DNA from: SFTJ01 sp905210415
Lineage (GTDB): Bacteria; Bacteroidota; Bacteroidia; Bacteroidales; Muribaculaceae
Direction of reading: 5' to 3'
DNA length: 15,703 nt
NCBI GenBank assembly: GCA_902476295.1
Contig: CABSDC010000051.1
Span: 1 to 15,703 of the forward strand
Positions within the stretch are counted from its first letter, which is position 1, and every line of letters starts with the position of its first letter. Position numbers and translations under genes: made by a program. This document shows positions 1-5,872 of this stretch, in pieces. The notes under the pieces are model-generated. The model was not told where the DNA came from, did no database searches, and was given only the letters and a program-made list of their open reading frames with translations.

Positions 1-46
1 TTTCTTTGGGAAGAACTAGACGGGCTAATTGTTCAAGCATGTTCAT
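1..46 (-). CDS. Probable IS transposase or IS leader ORF, N-terminal fragment (runs off the left edge)
   Basis: Reading leftwards from an ATG at 46 gives MNMLEQLARLVLPKE and then leaves the window; a second ATG at 40 gives MLEQLARLVLPKE. The reading frame follows a Bacteroidetes promoter that lies inside a 55-bp sequence repeated in inverted orientation at the other end of the window, which is what a mobile element end would look like. The leucine-rich start ending in VLP resembles, from memory only, the N-terminal piece of ISAon1-type transposases in Bacteroidetes. With 15 residues the family cannot be assigned. The predicted transcription start falls at about 44-48, so the ATG at 40 may be the true start. 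Confidence 0.4.
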   Translation of the reverse strand, partial: MNMLEQLARLVLPKE

Positions 47-50
47 AATG

Positions 51-80
51 CAAAGGTACAAAATACTATGAAACAACAAA
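51..80 (-). promoter_or_regulatory. Promoter of the IS gene, reading leftwards
   Basis: On the minus strand TACCTTTG (58 to 51) matches the -7 consensus TAnnTTTG, and a TTTG at 80-77 can serve as -33 with an 18-bp spacer, slightly short of the usual 19-21. It points at the ATG codons at 46 and 40. The same -33 and the first half of the -7 are present at the right end of the window, where the sequence stops after TACC. Confidence 0.5.
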
Positions 81-109
81 CACAGCCCCCAGTACTTTTC
101 CACTGAGCC
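55..109 (-). mobile_element. End of an insertion sequence, left copy (55-bp inverted repeat with 15649-15703)
   Basis: These 55 bases are the exact reverse complement of the last 55 bases of the window. The identity stops sharply at 109 (next base A) and at 15649, so the element's outer end is probably GGCTCAGTGG. The promoter and start codon for an inward-reading IS gene lie beside it. Two outward-facing copies of one IS are the simplest explanation. Target duplications cannot be checked because neither copy is complete. Confidence 0.6.
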
Positions 110-247
110 ATAATCTGCGCCAACCCGCCTTTTATGGCTTATCAGGGATTCATCATGCCGTCTATTGGGTGAACCTACAGGCAACAGCCCACGCTTGCAA
201 GCATGCGATGAAACTCGTGCAACCCACACAACTATCTTTTATGCCTG

Positions 248-1609
248 CTACTCACGGCAATTCTTATACTTATAATCCAATGCATCCCATGCATAAATAT
301 ATTCATCCCATGCCATTTCTGCATCACCACCCACTTCTTCAACAAGGAGATATAAAAACAATGCAACCCCAGCTTCATCACCATTAACTCCGAATTCACA
401 CAGACTCTGATTTATTCTCAAATGGTCAATGCAATATGATTCATCATCGTTTTTTATATAATGTGCCTCAAAAGCACATACACCTGTCCAACTACGGAAA
501 TAACGAATGTATTCTCCATCACACACCATAGCCCAATGATCTTCTTGAGATTCGGGAATGTGCCCACGGCGCAAAACATACATTGCATCAGCAGGAACAA
601 CAAAATCTATTCTAGCCTCAGAAACATCCTCTTTGTTGGTTGGCATTGGTTCAAACCTTCCCATATCCATCGTAGCTACAGTCTGCTTATCGGGCAAAGG
701 ACTCTTACCTGACAAAAGATTGTTTAAATTCCCCAAACCCAGTTTCCAACGCATAATAATTTGGGATTGTTTACGCTTTTCCTCCTGCGGCACAATACGA
801 GGGGTATACGCACGCACATGTTTGCAAAAGGCCTTTACAACTCTACGCATCTCCATAGGCAGATAATCCAAGGCTTTCTTGCGCATGTCATCGGGAATCG
901 GCCAAATCACCTCTGCAATACTTCCAACTATAGATCCAAGAGTATCTGCATCAGCCCCAAGACAAACGGCTCGGCGAATAGCATCCTCAAAACTACAGCT
1001 ACGACTTATAATGCTCAAAGCCACAGGCACTGTACCTTGACAAGTCACATCAAACTTGTTCATGACCTCCTCCTGACTGATATTTATGTCATATCCAGAG
1101 AACGAGACACATGGGTCTATAATCATTTCTCTTATAGCTCTATGGGTAATTGCCCTTCCTGCGTAAGCCTTTCTCATTTTTAATGCCAAATGTATGGCCA
1201 AAGCAACGGTTTGCGCACCTTTTATGCCCTCAGGATGGTTGTGTGTGCATGCCGCCGACAACTCAGCATTGGCAAGCACGCTTTCCTTATCAACAAAAGC
1301 CCAACCCACGGCACTAACCCTCATCGCAGAGCCATTGCCAAATGATCTATATGGCTTAGGATTGTTATCATTTATCCATGATGCAAACCGTCCACCATAA
1401 CTGCCCATGGGGTGAGGATAACGCCTACACCACTCATGAAGGTTTGCGCCATAACCCTTGTGGTTCAGTATAGCATCAGCCACAGCAACGGTGCATATGG
1501 TATCGTCTGTAAAGCTATTCTTGTCGGAAAACAACTCAAAGTTATAATCATTGGTGGGATCAAATTCCCAGCGACTTCCCACAATGTCGCCAATTATCGC
1601 TCCTAACAT
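248..1609 (-). CDS. ADP-ribosylglycohydrolase family protein with extra C-terminal domain
   Basis: The first ~270 of 453 residues form a DraG/ARH-type ADP-ribosylglycohydrolase, a di-metal enzyme that removes ADP-ribose from protein or other acceptors. Visible signatures are MLGAIIGDIVGS at the N-terminus, the metal motif FTDDT (33-37), the substrate-loop motif GNGSAMR (91-97) and the second metal motif GADADT (218-223), all intact. Residues ~275-453 are not part of the usual core. They contain EDHWAMVCDGEYIRYFRSWTG around 356-376, with conserved-looking W, Y and RSWTG positions; I cannot name this domain with certainty. No signal peptide, so cytoplasmic. The gene follows the NUDIX gene by 62 bp with no promoter or terminator visible between them, so they are probably co-transcribed; free ADP-ribose released here would be a substrate or ligand for the NUDIX protein. 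Core function is well supported, target is unknown. Confidence 0.88.
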   Translation of the reverse strand: MLGAIIGDIVGSRWEFDPTNDYNFELFSDKNSFTDDTICTVAVADAILNHKGYGANLHEWCRRYPHPMGSYGGRFASWINDNNPKPYRSFGNGSAMRVSAVGWAFVDKESVLANAELSAACTHNHPEGIKGAQTVALAIHLALKMRKAYAGRAITHRAIREMIIDPCVSFSGYDINISQEEVMNKFDVTCQGTVPVALSIISRSCSFEDAIRRAVCLGADADTLGSIVGSIAEVIWPIPDDMRKKALDYLPMEMRRVVKAFCKHVRAYTPRIVPQEEKRKQSQIIMRWKLGLGNLNNLLSGKSPLPDKQTVATMDMGRFEPMPTNKEDVSEARIDFVVPADAMYVLRRGHIPESQEDHWAMVCDGEYIRYFRSWTGVCAFEAHYIKNDDESYCIDHLRINQSLCEFGVNGDEAGVALFLYLLVEEVGGDAEMAWDEYIYAWDALDYKYKNCRE

Positions 1610-1671
1610 AATAATATTGGTTTTGGTTTATTGTTATTATACTATTCATCCTTTACGCATTAGCATATTTC

Positions 1672-2364
1672 TTAAAACTCTAATTTGAAACCTTTTTGTT
1701 TCAATTCATTGTATTTTTCTCGGTTAAAACAATAAAGGTATGCTTCACGTTTTGGCGTAGGCCAAACCGTTTCCTCCAATTGCGTGAGAATATCAAGGTG
1801 CAACATTTTCTTAGCAAAGTTGCGTCGGTCAAAGTTGACTCCCAAAATGGCCTCATACAGCATCTGCAACTCCTTCAATGTGAATTTTTCAGGCAATAAT
1901 TCAAAGCCTATTGGTTGGAAGTGAATGCGTTCACGCAATTTATCCAATGCCATACGCAGTATTAAATCGTGATCAAAAGCCAGTCGTGGAATTTCGTCCA
2001 TGCCGAACCATTCTGCTCTGGCAGCATCATCACCACCCTTCACATCCGCAATCTTCACAAGAGCGAAAAAAGCAATAGAGATGACACGTTCACGAGGGTC
2101 ACGATTTGGGTCAGTGAAGCAATGAAATTGCTCTATATAATAAGGTGATAGATTTGTTTCTTCTTTAAGCTCTCGCAAGGCACCCTGTTCAGCCGACTCT
2201 TCCATTTTCATAAAACCTCCAGGAAAAGCCCACATTCCCTTATAGGGTTCTGCCCCTCGCTCTATGAGTAACACCTTTAACTTCATTCCATCAAAACCGA
2301 AGATAACACAATCTGTTGCTACCGAAGGATGTGGATATTTGTAACAATACATTTCTTGCTCCAT
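1672..2364 (-). CDS. NUDIX hydrolase / NrtR-like regulator (NUDIX plus C-terminal winged-helix-type region)
   Basis: 230 residues. The NUDIX box begins at GGFMKMEES and continues to RELKEETNL, so the metal-binding REXXEE glutamates are present; only the usual late Gly is Asn. Upstream VATDCVIFGFDG and GMWAFPGGF are typical of the ADP-ribose pyrophosphatase/NrtR group. Residues ~150-230 (from FQPIGFELLPEKFTLKEL onward, with YEAILG and NFAKKML) match the winged-helix tail seen in NrtR-family regulators and many Bacteroidetes NUDIX proteins. Because the NUDIX box is nearly intact, the protein may be an enzyme, a regulator, or both. The regulator reading is favoured by two GT-N7-AC palindromes around its own promoter. 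It heads a likely two-gene unit with the ADP-ribosylglycohydrolase. Substrate or effector is most plausibly ADP-ribose, inferred from context; in Bacteroides a related family member (AraR) responds to arabinose instead, so the ligand is not certain. Confidence 0.85.
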   Translation of the reverse strand: MEQEMYCYKYPHPSVATDCVIFGFDGMKLKVLLIERGAEPYKGMWAFPGGFMKMEESAEQGALRELKEETNLSPYYIEQFHCFTDPNRDPRERVISIAFFALVKIADVKGGDDAARAEWFGMDEIPRLAFDHDLILRMALDKLRERIHFQPIGFELLPEKFTLKELQMLYEAILGVNFDRRNFAKKMLHLDILTQLEETVWPTPKREAYLYCFNREKYNELKQKGFKLEF

Positions 2365-2387
2365 TTTATATCACTATTTACCATCTT

Positions 2388-2402
2388 GTGTTATTTTTAC
2401 AC
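2388..2402. promoter_or_regulatory. Candidate NrtR-type operator A
   Basis: GTGTTATTTTTACAC, 15 bp, differs from the perfect palindrome at 2445 at two positions and keeps the GT-N7-AC core described for NrtR-family regulators. It starts 3 bp downstream of the -7 box and covers the predicted transcription start (~2398), where a bound protein would block the polymerase. Confidence 0.55.
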
Positions 2403-2404
2403 CA

Positions 2405-2436
2405 CAAAGATAAGCAATTCTTTTTGTATACCCAAA
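2405..2436 (-). promoter_or_regulatory. Promoter of the NUDIX / ADP-ribosylglycohydrolase unit
   Basis: On the minus strand TTTG (2436-2433), a 20-bp spacer and TATCTTTG (2412-2405) form a full match to the Bacteroidetes -33/-7 consensus. The predicted start of transcription near 2398 gives a leader of about 34 nt to the ATG at 2364, which supports that start codon. Confidence 0.75.
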
Positions 2437-2444
2437 AATCTTTA

Positions 2445-2459
2445 GTGTAAATTTTACAC
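2445..2459. promoter_or_regulatory. Candidate NrtR-type operator B (perfect palindrome)
   Basis: GTGTAAATTTTACAC is a perfect dyad around a central T, with the GT-N7-AC core. It lies 8 bp upstream of the -33 box. Its centre is 57 bp from that of site A, between five and six helical turns, so the two sites bracket the promoter. Confidence 0.65.
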
Positions 2460-2460
2460 A

Positions 2461-2680
2461 GGATGCTATTTTTTTCATGACACCGCCCACCTAAGCGATA
2501 GGAAAAACAAATGGAGGGGATTTCAGACCTATCTCCCTTAGACCCAAAATCCCCACCCAAGAACTATCCAATGAGCCGTCATCCTGCTTAGCCCATCCTT
2601 CTTCAGATATAACCACGACACAAGACTCGACAACCTTTTTTATTAATTGTTGCGGTTTTCAACATTCTACATTGCTAATA
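2461..2680. other. Non-coding stretch between the sigma-factor operon and the NUDIX promoter
   Basis: The whole gap from 2365 to 2680 holds the NUDIX promoter and operators in its first 95 bases. In the remaining 220 bases no convincing gene is seen. An 8-bp perfect stem, GGGGATTT (2516-2523) with AAATCCCC (2547-2554) and a 23-nt loop, could stabilise the 3' end of the minus-strand operon ending at 2681, but it has no T-run on either strand and is far from the stop codon. Confidence 0.4.
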
Positions 2681-3370
2681 CTACTTTGTTTCAATCACTA
2701 TCACGTCATGCGTCTTTCCTATTTCACCATAATCCATAGCGCCCTTTGAACCTCGCTTAAATACTGTAACATTTGATATTTTTGATGGAGCAAGCGCTTT
2801 CACCTCTTGAGATGTTGCAGGCTTTCCATCCACCACATACGAGACATTCTCCGCACTCGCGTTAGTAAATATTTTCAGCACACCATTCTTGCCCTTCTCT
2901 CCGTATGCTTTGGCGACGTCCGATCCAGCTTTATACACGTTTATCGAATTGATGTCACTGGGCTTAATATCATTTATCGAACCACTATACTCCTTACCAT
3001 CCAAAACTATCAATGGCTTTGATTTAAGCATATCAACACTTGTCACCTTCACCTCGCTCTTACCTTCCTTGTTCGGCTTAGCAAGCTTATTTTCACTTGC
3101 TGATGCATCGATTGTGAAGTGTTGCACCTTTGCCGTCACTTTATAGGGTCGGTTTTTCACACTATCTGGCAATACGTCGTCGGTCTGTATGCTGTAAATA
3201 TCCCCACCGTCATTTTTAATTATCTTAAACGACAGTATCTTCTTTCCCGTAAGTTGCGAACCATCGAAATTCTCCACGCTCTTGCCGTTAATGACAAACA
3301 CATTTTTCTGCGCATACGAAACCGCAGTCGCTAAAAGCGCAATAACTGTAAGAACAAATAACTTTTTCAT
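2681..3370 (-). CDS. Secreted protein built from TonB-plug-like repeats
   Basis: 229 residues with a clear signal peptide (MKKLFVLTVIALLATAVSYA, cleaved before QKN). The mature part contains three related segments. Segment 2 (about 118-170: PLIVLDGKEY, then INDIKPSDINSINVYKAGS, then AYGEKGKNGVLKIFTN) and segment 3 (about 176-229: VSYVVDGKPA, then LAPSKISNVTVFKRGS, then DYGEIGK with VIVIETK) match the pattern of the TonB-dependent receptor plug: VVDG, DIxSIxVLK, AxxYGxxGxNGVxxITTK. Segment 1 (about 23-62: NVFVINGKSV and ILSFKIIK) is a weaker copy. No beta-barrel follows, so it is a free periplasmic or extracellular plug-like protein. It lies 28 bp behind the anti-sigma gene and is the last gene of the sigma operon, so it may be the sensor partner, a signalling peptide source, or an output of the system. 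Function unknown. Confidence 0.75.
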   Translation of the reverse strand: MKKLFVLTVIALLATAVSYAQKNVFVINGKSVENFDGSQLTGKKILSFKIIKNDGGDIYSIQTDDVLPDSVKNRPYKVTAKVQHFTIDASASENKLAKPNKEGKSEVKVTSVDMLKSKPLIVLDGKEYSGSINDIKPSDINSINVYKAGSDVAKAYGEKGKNGVLKIFTNASAENVSYVVDGKPATSQEVKALAPSKISNVTVFKRGSKGAMDYGEIGKTHDVIVIETK

Positions 3371-3398
3371 ATCTATAATATATTAAGTTGTTAATTCA

Positions 3399-4142
3399 TT
3401 AATTGAGTGCTACAAGACGACTCCCCGACTCATCGTCATTGCTTGATACAATAAAGGTGTTTGACGTTCCATCATCATAATGCTTTGTTACAATATTTGC
3501 ATCGCCCACTTTTCTTATCTCATAGCTTTCTACCTGTTCATCAGGGAAAGTAACTGAAGCCAAAATATCATCTACCCTCTTTATCGCATTTGCTTCCCTT
3601 ATAATATTTCGATTTACCACGAGACATTGCTCGGCTACAGGTTTTATGTCGTTACCTTCATTTTCCTTGGCAGACATTCCCCTCATATCAGGCTCTTGCG
3701 TTTTGCTGACATTCACCTCTGGCTCATCATCACTCACAACCTTCTGCCGACCTTCAGCCAACATCGTCTCCGCAACTGGGCCATTGTCTATTGAAGCCGT
3801 CCATGACCATATGGCAACAGCTGCCAACACACAAGCGCACGCCGCCACAGACACCCATCGCCACAAACGCACAGAGCACTTCTGCACCGGCTGTTCGGCA
3901 GGCAAGTCTGAATCTGAATCCGTCGCAAGATATTGAGAGAACATTGCATCCAGTTCATCATCACTAAAATCATAATCATTGGTCTTAAAACTACGAAACA
4001 TATCCCTATAAAACTGCCATTCAGCAGGCACATCCTCGGCAGTTTCAAAGTATTCGGCAAGCTCAAGTTCCTCCTTTTCTGTGGTCAGACCTTTAATAAA
4101 CTTGCCCAACAGGTTTTCAATATATTCTTTTGAGTATTTCAT
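3399..4142 (-). CDS. Membrane-anchored anti-sigma factor-like protein
   Basis: 247 residues. An N-terminal cytoplasmic part (about 1-90: YIENLLGKFIKGLTTEKEEL, FETAEDVPAEWQFYRDMF) has the look of Bacteroidetes anti-sigma N-domains. One membrane segment follows at about 95-115 (WRWVSVAACACVLAAVAIWSW). The periplasmic part (120-247) is polar and acidic and has no recognisable FecR domain; its end (SYEIRKVGDANIVTKHYDDGT) could form a small beta domain. The ATG at 4142 overlaps the sigma-factor stop codon as ATGA, so the two are translationally coupled. By position and topology it should hold the sigma factor at the membrane until a periplasmic signal arrives. The family assignment rests on context and topology more than on strong motifs. 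Confidence 0.7.
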   Translation of the reverse strand: MKYSKEYIENLLGKFIKGLTTEKEELELAEYFETAEDVPAEWQFYRDMFRSFKTNDYDFSDDELDAMFSQYLATDSDSDLPAEQPVQKCSVRLWRWVSVAACACVLAAVAIWSWTASIDNGPVAETMLAEGRQKVVSDDEPEVNVSKTQEPDMRGMSAKENEGNDIKPVAEQCLVVNRNIIREANAIKRVDDILASVTFPDEQVESYEIRKVGDANIVTKHYDDGTSNTFIVSSNDDESGSRLVALN

Positions 4143-4633
4143 CGTTTTGCCATGTTTATGTTCTTTAAAAGCTCCATTCGTGCCTTACTTATCATTCCGC
4201 GCACAGAGTTTTCCGTCGTGCCAAGCACGCGAGCCATATCTGCATACGACATATTCTCCACATTGCGCATTCTGATAATGGCGCGATATTTATCGCTAAG
4301 CGAGTTTATGCTCTGCTTAAGCAATAGCTGACTCTCTTGACTTTCCAGCCGGCTTTGCGGATTGTCAGCATCGCTCATGTTGCCCAACGTCTCTACCTGC
4401 ACACCCTGTCGTGCATCTCGCAACATATTGAGCGACACATTCCTGCACACGACCGAACCCATGTGCTGCATTTTAGCTACATCCGCTATCCGCTCACGTG
4501 CAATCCACAATTTCAGGAGAGTCTCCTGAACAGCATCCTCAGCGTCAGAGTCATTCATAAGATAGTGCATAGCCTGTTTTAGCAGACCACCACGCAGACT
4601 TTCTGCACCATTCACAAACTCCTGTATTTCCAC
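4139..4633 (-). CDS. ECF-type RNA polymerase sigma factor (GTG start)
   Basis: 164 residues with sigma-70 region 2 (about 12-78; core DSDAEDAVQETLLKLW at 29-43) and region 4 (about 105-157; INSLSDKYRAIIRMRNVENM, then a helix-turn-helix SYADMARVLGTTENSVRGMI). No region 3, as expected for group 4 sigma factors. The frame opens with GTG at 4633; no in-frame ATG precedes it. An out-of-frame ATG at 4638 opens a nine-codon reading frame ending inside the gene, which might lower initiation. The gene heads an operon with the anti-sigma-like gene (4-bp overlap) and the plug-like protein. It may direct transcription of its own operon; a -7-like TAGTTTTG upstream suggests that the housekeeping sigma also reads it. 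Confidence 0.9.
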   Translation of the reverse strand: MEIQEFVNGAESLRGGLLKQAMHYLMNDSDAEDAVQETLLKLWIARERIADVAKMQHMGSVVCRNVSLNMLRDARQGVQVETLGNMSDADNPQSRLESQESQLLLKQSINSLSDKYRAIIRMRNVENMSYADMARVLGTTENSVRGMISKARMELLKNINMAKR

Positions 4634-4691
4634 GTCATCTTTTCTTTTTGTTTTACATTAATAATAACACAAGAGATATTATTTCGCTACG

Positions 4692-4699
4692 CAAAACTA
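4692..4699 (-). promoter_or_regulatory. -7 element upstream of the sigma-factor operon
   Basis: TAGTTTTG on the minus strand fits TAnnTTTG and would start transcription near 4685, about 52 nt before the GTG. No TTTG is found at the proper -33 distance, so this is only half supported; an ECF-type promoter could lie here instead. Confidence 0.35.
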
Positions 4700-4760
4700 C
4701 TGTTTTTTCAGGAATCTCTATTAGAAAATCTCTCGCCACCGTCATTCAATCCAAAACCAT

Positions 4761-4792
4761 TTTGCACAAAATGAAATATTTTCTTAGTTTTG
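4761..4792 (+). promoter_or_regulatory. Promoter of the lactonase gene
   Basis: TTTG (4761-4764), a 20-bp spacer and TAGTTTTG (4785-4792) match the Bacteroidetes consensus fully. Transcription should begin near 4799, so translation from codons upstream of that point is excluded and the ATG at 4822 is the first usable start, with a leader of about 23 nt. Confidence 0.8.
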
Positions 4793-4821
4793 CCAAAAAT
4801 AAAAACCTAAAATACGATTCG

Positions 4822-5871
4822 ATGCCAACACTTCCACAAAATACGCAGCTAACCATGCTCGTAGGCACCTACACCTATGATACAAGCCGCGGCATCTATA
4901 CATTTCGCTTCAATCAGCACACTGGAGAACACATTGCGCTTCAATGCGCCAATGTTACAAACCCATCATACCTCGCCATCACACACGACAACAATATCGT
5001 GTATAGCGTAACCGAAAATGGCAACGATAGCAAAATCAATGCACACAGATTCAATGCCGCATCAGGCACACTTGAGCACATCAATAGCGTGAATGCCGAA
5101 GCCGACCCATGCCACATACGCATACTTCCAAACGGACTTATTTGCACAGCCAATTACTCCGACGGTTCAATTTCATTATTTAAAACAAATGCCGACGGCT
5201 CTATACGGCCTGAGCACGAAGTCATACGATTTTCCGCGCCAACTGGCCCTAACACCAAGCGACAGAATGGCGCTCATGTACATTTCACACTACTTTCTCC
5301 CGATGACAGATTCTTACTTACCAACGATCTTGGCACCGACCGCATACACGCATTAGACCTAAACGGCAATATGTCATCCCTGACCGACACCACCGTACAT
5401 CCCGGCTACGGGCCAAGGCACAGTATTTTCTCAACTGACGGCAAGCATCTTTATCTAATCAACGAACTCAGTGGGCACGTCATAGCATATCGCTACGACC
5501 ACAACTCTGGTCTTTTACACGAAATCCAAGATTTACCAGCCGACGATGCCAATGCTGGCGGCAGTGCTGACATCTGCATCAGCCCAGATGGAAAATTTCT
5601 ATACACATCGCACCGCCTCCAAAACGATGGCATTTCAGTGTTCGCCATCGCCGAGGATGGCACACTTACCAAAACAAGCTACTTCAACACAGGCAAACAC
5701 CCACGCAACTTCATCATAACGCCCAACGGCAAATATCTGCTTGTAGCATGCCGCGACGACAACTTTGTAGAAGTGCTACTACGCGACCCTGCCACTGGTG
5801 CATTAAACGACACAGGCGAGCGCATCGCTGTGCCTCGCCCTGTGTGTATCAAATTTGCAAACCAAGAATAG
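4822..5871 (+). CDS. pgl: Lactonase family protein (6-phosphogluconolactonase-type seven-bladed propeller)
   Basis: 349 residues from the ATG at 4822; the open frame extends back to 4648 but the promoter at 4761-4792 lies inside that extension. The protein is a run of beta-propeller blades of the PF10282 type. Matches to the E. coli Pgl pattern include LVGTYTYDTSRGIYTF near the start, NPSYLAITHDNNIVYSV, GPRHSIFSTDGKHLYLINEL and HPRNFIITPNGKYLLVACRD near the C-terminus. The family hydrolyses 6-phosphogluconolactone in the oxidative pentose phosphate pathway, but several members act on other lactones, so the substrate is by family only. No signal peptide, so cytoplasmic. It is divergent from the sigma operon and its stop codon is one base from that of the convergent GH28-like gene. 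Confidence 0.85.
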   Translation: MPTLPQNTQLTMLVGTYTYDTSRGIYTFRFNQHTGEHIALQCANVTNPSYLAITHDNNIVYSVTENGNDSKINAHRFNAASGTLEHINSVNAEADPCHIRILPNGLICTANYSDGSISLFKTNADGSIRPEHEVIRFSAPTGPNTKRQNGAHVHFTLLSPDDRFLLTNDLGTDRIHALDLNGNMSSLTDTTVHPGYGPRHSIFSTDGKHLYLINELSGHVIAYRYDHNSGLLHEIQDLPADDANAGGSADICISPDGKFLYTSHRLQNDGISVFAIAEDGTLTKTSYFNTGKHPRNFIITPNGKYLLVACRDDNFVEVLLRDPATGALNDTGERIAVPRPVCIKFANQE

Positions 5872-5872
5872 G

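Noticed and set aside
193..202. GCTTGCAAGC palindrome
   Set aside because: A lone 10-bp palindrome in the region after the IS end, without partner site or promoter context.
2378..2560. 60-residue minus-strand ORF upstream of the NUDIX gene
   Set aside because: It spans the promoter and both palindromes and has no coherent protein features.
4648..4821. Upstream start of the lactonase (407 residues)
   Set aside because: A complete -33/-7 promoter lies inside this stretch at 4761-4792, so the first codons could not be transcribed from it; the added residues do not resemble a family N-terminus.
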